This document shows, in pieces, positions 14,250-18,536 of a DNA stretch of 18,536 nt. Numbering within the stretch: position 1 is the stretch's first letter; every line of letters starts with the position of its first letter. Source of the DNA: Chthoniobacter sp. (GTDB lineage Bacteria > Verrucomicrobiota > Verrucomicrobiia > Chthoniobacterales > Chthoniobacteraceae). The notes under the pieces are model-generated. The model was not told the DNA's origin. It searched no databases and saw only the letters and a program-made list of their open reading frames with translations. The position numbers and the translations under genes were made by a program. The stretch is taken from NCBI GenBank assembly GCA_025352865.1, contig JANXSB010000265.1:1-18536 (forward strand). The letters run 5' to 3'.

Positions 14250-15665
14250 ATGAACCCAAGATTCTTTTCCACCGCCCTGCTTCTCGCCGCGCTGCTCCCC
14301 GCTGCGCCGCTCCACGCCCAGCAGAATGCGCGGCCCGGCGGCAATGCCCGCGGCACCACCGGCACCACCACGCGTGGCGGTGGTGGTGGCGGCGGACTCG
14401 GCGGCGGCAATTCGGGCGGACGCAGCAGCAGCGGCGGCTCGCAGCAGTACCGCCGCAATACCGAACTCGGCGACGCCATCATCACCATTGATGCGGAAAC
14501 CCGCTCGCTCGTCATCGTCACCGACGAGGACACGCATCGCGAAATGGTCGGCGTCATCAAAACCCTCGACCAGCCGAAGCCGCAGGTGCTCATCAAAGTC
14601 GTCTTCCTCGAAGTCACGTACAACAAGGGTCTCGATCTCGGCGTCGAGGGCAGCTACACCTTCAACCTCAAGAATCCCATCGCGGCGAAGACCGGATCGA
14701 GCACGACGACGAACGCGACCACCGGCACGATTCCCGGCGGCACCACCGCCACCAATTCCACCCTCACCACGCCGCTCAACACCCTCGCCAACATCGGCCA
14801 GACGGCGACCCTGCAAAACCTCTACGGCCTTTCCGCCCTGACCCAGGGCAGCTTCGTCCGCCTCGCCAGCGACGACTGGTCCGCCACCCTCCACGCGCTC
14901 GCCTCGAAGGGAAAACTCGAAGTCCTTTCACGTCCCTCGATCATGGCGCGCAACAACCAGGAAGCCGTCATCGTCGTCGGCTCCGAGGTGCCCTTCATCA
15001 CCGCGAGCAGCCTCACCTCCACCGGCCAGACGAATAACACGATCCGCTATGACAACGTCGGCATCATTCTCCGCGTCACGCCTTTCATCACCTCGGAGGG
15101 CACCGTCGAAATGATCGTCGCCCCGGAAATTTCCAACCTCACCGACCAGACCGTGCCCATCGGCAACAACACCAGCGCGCCCGTCATCGCGAAGCGCTCG
15201 GCGGAAACCGTCGTCGTCGTTCCGAACTCACACACGGTCGTCATCGGCGGGCTCATGCAGACGCAGAAAACCTCGTCCGTTCAGAAAATTCCGCTCCTCG
15301 GTGACATCCCCTACCTCGGCGCGGCCTTCCGGCGGACCATCTCCAGCGACACGAAAACCGAACTCCTGATTTTTCTCACGCCCTTCATCGTCAACGACGC
15401 CGCGGGTCTCACACGGGCCACCACCGATGAGCTGGGCCGCACCGAGCTGGTGGACAGCTCCTACACCCAAAAGGAACTGGACAAGTACCTCGAGTCGCTG
15501 CCTGCGCGAAAGGCCGACGATGACAACGCGCTCCGGACGAGCGTGTCCGTCAAATCAGTCACCTCCACCGCGCCGAAAAAAGCCGCGCCGAAAGCGGTCG
15601 AACCGGAGACATCGGCTCCGGTCAAAACCAAACCCACTCCGTCGCCAAGGTCGGGGAATCATTAG
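14250..15665 (+). CDS. gspD: Split secretin, barrel-forming subunit (GspD C-terminal domain)
   Basis: 471 residues, 15 nt after the stop of the N-domain gene. It has its own signal peptide (MNPRFFSTALLLAALLPAAP then LHAQ), then a Gly/Ser/Thr-rich tract (27-66). Residues about 74-107 (DAIITIDAETRSLVIVTDED ... IKTLDQP) are the second half of a NolW domain. The secretin domain spans about 112-382: PQVLIKVVFLEV, LSRPSIMARNNQEAVIVVG, EVPFIT, the VGIILRVTPFI stretch, VVIGGLMQ and the signature IPLLGDIPYLGAAFR, ending LLIFLTPFIV. It should assemble the outer-membrane multimeric channel. The Lys/Pro/Ser-rich C-terminal tail (about 430-471) may be an S-domain equivalent for pilotin binding, but no pilotin gene is visible. 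Confidence 0.92.
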   Translation: MNPRFFSTALLLAALLPAAPLHAQQNARPGGNARGTTGTTTRGGGGGGGLGGGNSGGRSSSGGSQQYRRNTELGDAIITIDAETRSLVIVTDEDTHREMVGVIKTLDQPKPQVLIKVVFLEVTYNKGLDLGVEGSYTFNLKNPIAAKTGSSTTTNATTGTIPGGTTATNSTLTTPLNTLANIGQTATLQNLYGLSALTQGSFVRLASDDWSATLHALASKGKLEVLSRPSIMARNNQEAVIVVGSEVPFITASSLTSTGQTNNTIRYDNVGIILRVTPFITSEGTVEMIVAPEISNLTDQTVPIGNNTSAPVIAKRSAETVVVVPNSHTVVIGGLMQTQKTSSVQKIPLLGDIPYLGAAFRRTISSDTKTELLIFLTPFIVNDAAGLTRATTDELGRTELVDSSYTQKELDKYLESLPARKADDDNALRTSVSVKSVTSTAPKKAAPKAVEPETSAPVKTKPTPSPRSGNH

Positions 15666-15681
15666 CGGTTCAGAAAAAAAC

Positions 15682-15701
15682 GGGAGTGTGACCAAGCTCC
15701 C
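15682..15701. terminator. Weak hairpin with adjacent A-run after the secretin operon
   Basis: GGGAG and CTCCC form a 5-bp stem around a 10-nt loop, preceded on the plus strand by seven A (15674-15680). Read on the minus strand this is a hairpin followed by a T-run, but no minus-strand gene needs it. On the plus strand a T-run is missing. It lies in the 160-nt gap 15666-15825, which otherwise shows no gene apart from a 20-codon mini-ORF. A function as operon terminator is doubtful. Confidence 0.2.
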
Positions 15702-15825
15702 TATGCCCGGCCTGCCGCGGGTTGCGCGCGACCTTTGCAATGGAATGACGAACTGATAGGCAATCCGCCGTGTCGAACGAACCTTCCAAATCCGCGGCGA
15801 ATCCCCGCGCGCCGCGCCGCGCCGC

Positions 15826-17670
15826 ATGAGCCAGCAACAGTCCGCTCCGCTGCCGGGCGCTGCCGCGGAAACGTCTGGCGCACCTGACGGGCAAAAGCTC
15901 CAGAGCCAGCTCGCCTCCTTGGCGGAGACGGGCGTGAACGCTGCGCCGGTCGGCGAATTGCGCCCGCTCCTCGAGTTTGTGCGCGCGCTGCTCAATGCCC
16001 GCGCGGTCGCGCTGCTGCCGGTGCGTGAAGCGCCGGGTCTCGCGAGTTGCGTGGTGACCACGCGCGGCGTGCAGGCCAGCGCGCTCGCGCAACTCGCGGT
16101 CACGCTGGAGCCGGGTCGAGTGGCGGCGCAGCCCGCACCGGCGCTCGGGGCCGATGGCTACACGCTCGCCGTGCCGGTGGTGCGGGAAAACGAGGCGCTC
16201 TACTGGCTCCTCGCGCAGCTCACGGTGCCGAATCCGCGCGACCTCCAGGCGATGCTCGTGCTGCTTCAGGCGCTCTCTGGTTTCATCCTTTACCGCGAGC
16301 AGCGGCGCGCGACGCAGGAGGTGCATTGGGCACTCGAACGCACCTCCGGCGTGCTGGAGATTTTTCGGCGCGCGGGGAGTGAAATGGATTTTGAAAAAGC
16401 CTGCCGCATCGCCGTCGATGACCTGCGCGACTACCTCGGCTGCAGCCGCGTTTTCCTCGGGACGAAGCGCGGCGCGGGCGTGCAGGTGCGCGCCATTTCC
16501 GGCATCGCGCGGATCGATGCGAAAAGCACCAGCCATGCGGCGTTCGAGGCGGCGATGAGCGAGGCGCTGCTCGCCGGGCGGCGGATTGATTTTCACGCCG
16601 ACACCGCGCGCACGGCGGAGACCGTGGCGCACGAAATCCTCCAGCGCGAAACCGACGCGGCGCAGCTCACGACCGTGCCGTTTCTCCGCCAGCGCGGCGC
16701 GGTGCTGCTCGACTGGAGCGCGCCGCCGGACACGGGCACCGAGTCGCTCCTCGATGCGACCGCGCTTTTTCTCCCCGCGCTTTTCGATCTGCTCGAACGC
16801 GCGCGTCCAAACGCCGCCGTCTTCGCCAGCCAGCGCGTGTGGACAAAACTCAGCAGCCGTCGCCGACAGGTTGTCGTCGCGGCGGTGGTCGCGCTCGGCG
16901 TGCTGCTCGCGTGGCCGTTTCACTACTCGATCAAGGCGGACTGCCGCCTCGCGCCGACGGTGAAGCGTGTGATTGCCGCGCCGTTTCAGGGGCAGTTGAA
17001 AAAGAGTTTCGTGCTACCGGGCGACCATGTGACCGAGGGACAGCCGCTGGCGGAGATGGACAATCGCGAGCTGAAACTGAAGGAGGCCGAACTCACCGCC
17101 GCGCGGGAAAAGGCGCTGAAGCAGCGCGACAAGGCGCTCACGACCGAGAGCGATGAGGGCGGTTTCGCCGCGGCGCAGGTTGCGAATTTCGAGGCGCAAA
17201 GTGTGGGGCGCGAACTGGAGCTGGTGCAGCGGAAAATCGCCATGCTCGCGTTGCAAGCGCCGCTCGCGGGCGTGGTGGTGTCGGGTGATTTGCGGCGCTC
17301 GGAAGGACTGCCGGTGCAGCAGGGGCAGGTGTTTTTCGAGGTCGCGCCGCTCGACCGGATGATCGTGGAAATCGACGTGCCGGATCGCGAGATCAGCCGC
17401 GTGCGCGCGGGGCAGGCGATGCGCTTTCGCCTCGATGCCTTCAGCGGCGAGCGGTGGAGCAGCGCGCTCGACAAGCTGCATCCGCAAAGCGAGCAGCGCG
17501 ACGGGCGCAATGTCTTTGTCTGCGAGGCCGGCATCGCGAATGAAAACCGCGCGCTCGACCTGCGCCCCGGCATGCACGGGCGCGCGGTGATCGAAGGCGA
17601 CCGCCGGCCGCTCATCTGGATTCTCACCCACCGCCTGTGGGACTTCATCGTCTCGTCGGTCTTTTGGTAA
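15826..17670 (+). CDS. GAF-containing HlyD-family membrane-fusion protein
   Basis: 614 residues. About 340 N-terminal residues lie before the single TM helix (about 347-364, VVVAAVVALGVLLAWPFHY), which follows a KLSSRRRQ basic stretch, so this region should be cytosolic. It holds one or two GAF-like segments: about 43-150, and about 170-325 (VLEIFRRAGSEMDFEKACRIAVDDLRDYLG-type start). After the TM comes an HlyD adaptor: lipoyl-like half-motif (VIAAPFQGQLKKSFVLPGDHV, EGQPLAEMDN), a coiled-coil hairpin (about 414-475), the second half-motif (ALQAPLAGVVVSG) and beta-barrel strands (RMIVEIDVPDREISRVRAGQ; LDLRPGMHGRAVI). It ends with a hydrophobic C-terminus and is followed immediately by an M50 metalloprotease gene. 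The role is probably export or maturation of an unidentified substrate, with a cytosolic sensory input. Confidence 0.82.
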   Translation: MSQQQSAPLPGAAAETSGAPDGQKLQSQLASLAETGVNAAPVGELRPLLEFVRALLNARAVALLPVREAPGLASCVVTTRGVQASALAQLAVTLEPGRVAAQPAPALGADGYTLAVPVVRENEALYWLLAQLTVPNPRDLQAMLVLLQALSGFILYREQRRATQEVHWALERTSGVLEIFRRAGSEMDFEKACRIAVDDLRDYLGCSRVFLGTKRGAGVQVRAISGIARIDAKSTSHAAFEAAMSEALLAGRRIDFHADTARTAETVAHEILQRETDAAQLTTVPFLRQRGAVLLDWSAPPDTGTESLLDATALFLPALFDLLERARPNAAVFASQRVWTKLSSRRRQVVVAAVVALGVLLAWPFHYSIKADCRLAPTVKRVIAAPFQGQLKKSFVLPGDHVTEGQPLAEMDNRELKLKEAELTAAREKALKQRDKALTTESDEGGFAAAQVANFEAQSVGRELELVQRKIAMLALQAPLAGVVVSGDLRRSEGLPVQQGQVFFEVAPLDRMIVEIDVPDREISRVRAGQAMRFRLDAFSGERWSSALDKLHPQSEQRDGRNVFVCEAGIANENRALDLRPGMHGRAVIEGDRRPLIWILTHRLWDFIVSSVFW

Positions 17671-18536
17671 ATGGGCGAGCGCGATGAGAACCGTTCGGTG
17701 CGCGAGGCGGAGATGCTGCGCCCGCGGCTGCGCGACGGGCTGCGTTTTTCCATCCAGGAAAGCGGCGGACGGCGCGCGTGCGTGATCGAGGATCACCATG
17801 CCTCGCGTTTCCATCGCGTGGGCCTCGCGGAGTACCGCTTTTTCCGCGCGCTCGACGGCACGCAGTCCATGGCCTCGATCCTCGCACGGCTCGCGCGCGA
17901 TGGCGACGGCGAATCCTTCACCGAGGCGGAGGCGCTGCAGATGGTTCGCTGGCTGAAAGACCAGCATCTGCTCGCGGTCGAGAGCACGCGCAGCGGCGGC
18001 GAGCGCGAGCAGACCGAGCGCGCGCTGCACTCGGCGATGACGTGGCTGAATCCGCTCATGCTCAAGCTCCCGCTTGCGCGGCCCGACCGCTTTTTCACCG
18101 CCGTGGAACCGGCGCTGCGCTGGGCGCTCGGCGGCTTCGGTTTTGCCGTCTGGCTCGCGGTCATCCTCACCGGCGCGACGCATGTGGGCATGGACTGGCG
18201 GCATTTTTCCGGCGGCTTCGGCGGCATCCTTTCGCGCGACAACTGGCTGTGGCTTTTCGTCGTTTGGGCGGGGTTGAAAATCGCGCACGAGTTTGCGCAC
18301 GGCCTTTTCTGCAAGCACTACGGCGCGGCGGTGCGCGAGGTCGGCGTGATCTTTGTGCTCTTCGTGCCGATGGGCTATGTCGATGCCACGGCGAGCCTCG
18401 GGCTGGCGTCGCGCTGGCGGCGCATGATGGTCGCGTGCGCGGGGCTCTACATGGAATTTTTTCTCGCGGCCATCGCCGCCGTGGTCTGGTCGCGCACCGC
18501 GCCCGGCACGCTGCACACCGTCGCGCACAACGCCGT
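17671..18536 (+). CDS. M50-family membrane metalloprotease with PqqD-like N-terminal domain (cut by right edge)
   Basis: 288 codons are visible; the ATG directly follows the TAA of the adaptor gene. Residues about 20-102 are predicted to be a PqqD-like winged fold (RFHRVGLAEYRFFRALDGTQSMASILARLA; ALQMVRWLKDQHLL). TM helices follow at about 149-167, 190-205, 224-240 and 255-275. The zinc motif HEFAH (206-210) lies at the end of the second helix, followed by GLFCKHYGAAVREVGVIF, VPMGYVDATASL and SRWRRMMVACAGLYMEFF, the usual pattern of M50 'peptide zinc metalloprotease' proteins linked to HlyD partners and peptide export. The third zinc ligand lies beyond the window, so catalytic competence is not fully checkable. 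It probably acts with the adaptor. The substrate is unknown. Confidence 0.85.
   Translation, partial: MGERDENRSVREAEMLRPRLRDGLRFSIQESGGRRACVIEDHHASRFHRVGLAEYRFFRALDGTQSMASILARLARDGDGESFTEAEALQMVRWLKDQHLLAVESTRSGGEREQTERALHSAMTWLNPLMLKLPLARPDRFFTAVEPALRWALGGFGFAVWLAVILTGATHVGMDWRHFSGGFGGILSRDNWLWLFVVWAGLKIAHEFAHGLFCKHYGAAVREVGVIFVLFVPMGYVDATASLGLASRWRRMMVACAGLYMEFFLAAIAAVVWSRTAPGTLHTVAHNA

Noticed and set aside
15602..15622. Hairpin ACCGGAG / CTCCGGT near the end of the barrel gene as a terminator
   Set aside because: It lies inside the coding sequence and is followed by an A-rich stretch, with no T-run.
17014..18528. A 504-codon minus-strand frame under the adaptor and metalloprotease genes
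   Set aside because: No recognisable motif and Arg/Ala/His-biased. The plus strand carries HlyD and HEFAH signatures.

Overview
The window is a GC-rich, densely packed bacterial chromosome segment from a diderm (Gram-negative-type) organism. The split and glycine-rich secretin, Ala-type prepilin cleavage sites, and the pairing of a GAF/HlyD-like adaptor with an M50 protein suggest the Planctomycetes-Verrucomicrobia-Chlamydiae group, most likely Verrucomicrobia. That placement is an inference from style of gene content; there is no rRNA or other marker here.

Layout. (1) 1-521, minus strand: the N-terminal part of a Gfo/Idh/MocA oxidoreductase running off the left edge, preceded by a 43-codon ORF with a Cys-His-Cys-His motif. 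(2) 666-2874, minus strand: a CpxA-like histidine kinase and CpxR-like response regulator that overlap. (3) 2875-3125: an AT-richer divergent intergenic region with a perfect 16-bp inverted repeat and CTTAAC repeats spaced in multiples of 11 bp, which look like an operator for an OmpR-family regulator. (4) 3126-3707, plus strand: a small exported Gly-rich protein with a C-terminal helical part weakly reminiscent of Spy/CpxP-type proteins. (5) 3718-15665, plus strand: a type II secretion system (T2SS) operon in the order E-F-G-H-I-J-K-L-M-C-like-D(N)-D(C). Genes are separated by at most 15 nt and mostly overlap by 4 or 14 nt. (6) 15826-18536, plus strand: a membrane-fusion (HlyD-like) protein with a large cytosolic GAF-like region, followed with no gap by the start of an M50 membrane metalloprotease carrying a PqqD-like N-terminal domain, cut by the right edge.

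How the parts fit. GspE (ATPase), GspF, GspL and GspM form the inner-membrane platform. GspG is the major pseudopilin and GspH/I/J/K the tip. A small periplasmic GspC HR-like protein would link to the secretin. The secretin itself is encoded as two consecutive genes, each with its own signal peptide, and the break falls inside the flexible loop of a NolW-type N domain. This is the most unusual structural feature of the window. The two-component system and its candidate operator sit directly upstream of the operon, so envelope-stress-type control of the T2SS is plausible. No prepilin peptidase (GspO), pilotin or GspN is present in the window. No tRNA, rRNA, CRISPR array or intact mobile element was seen, and no gene-free stretch exceeds 300 bases.
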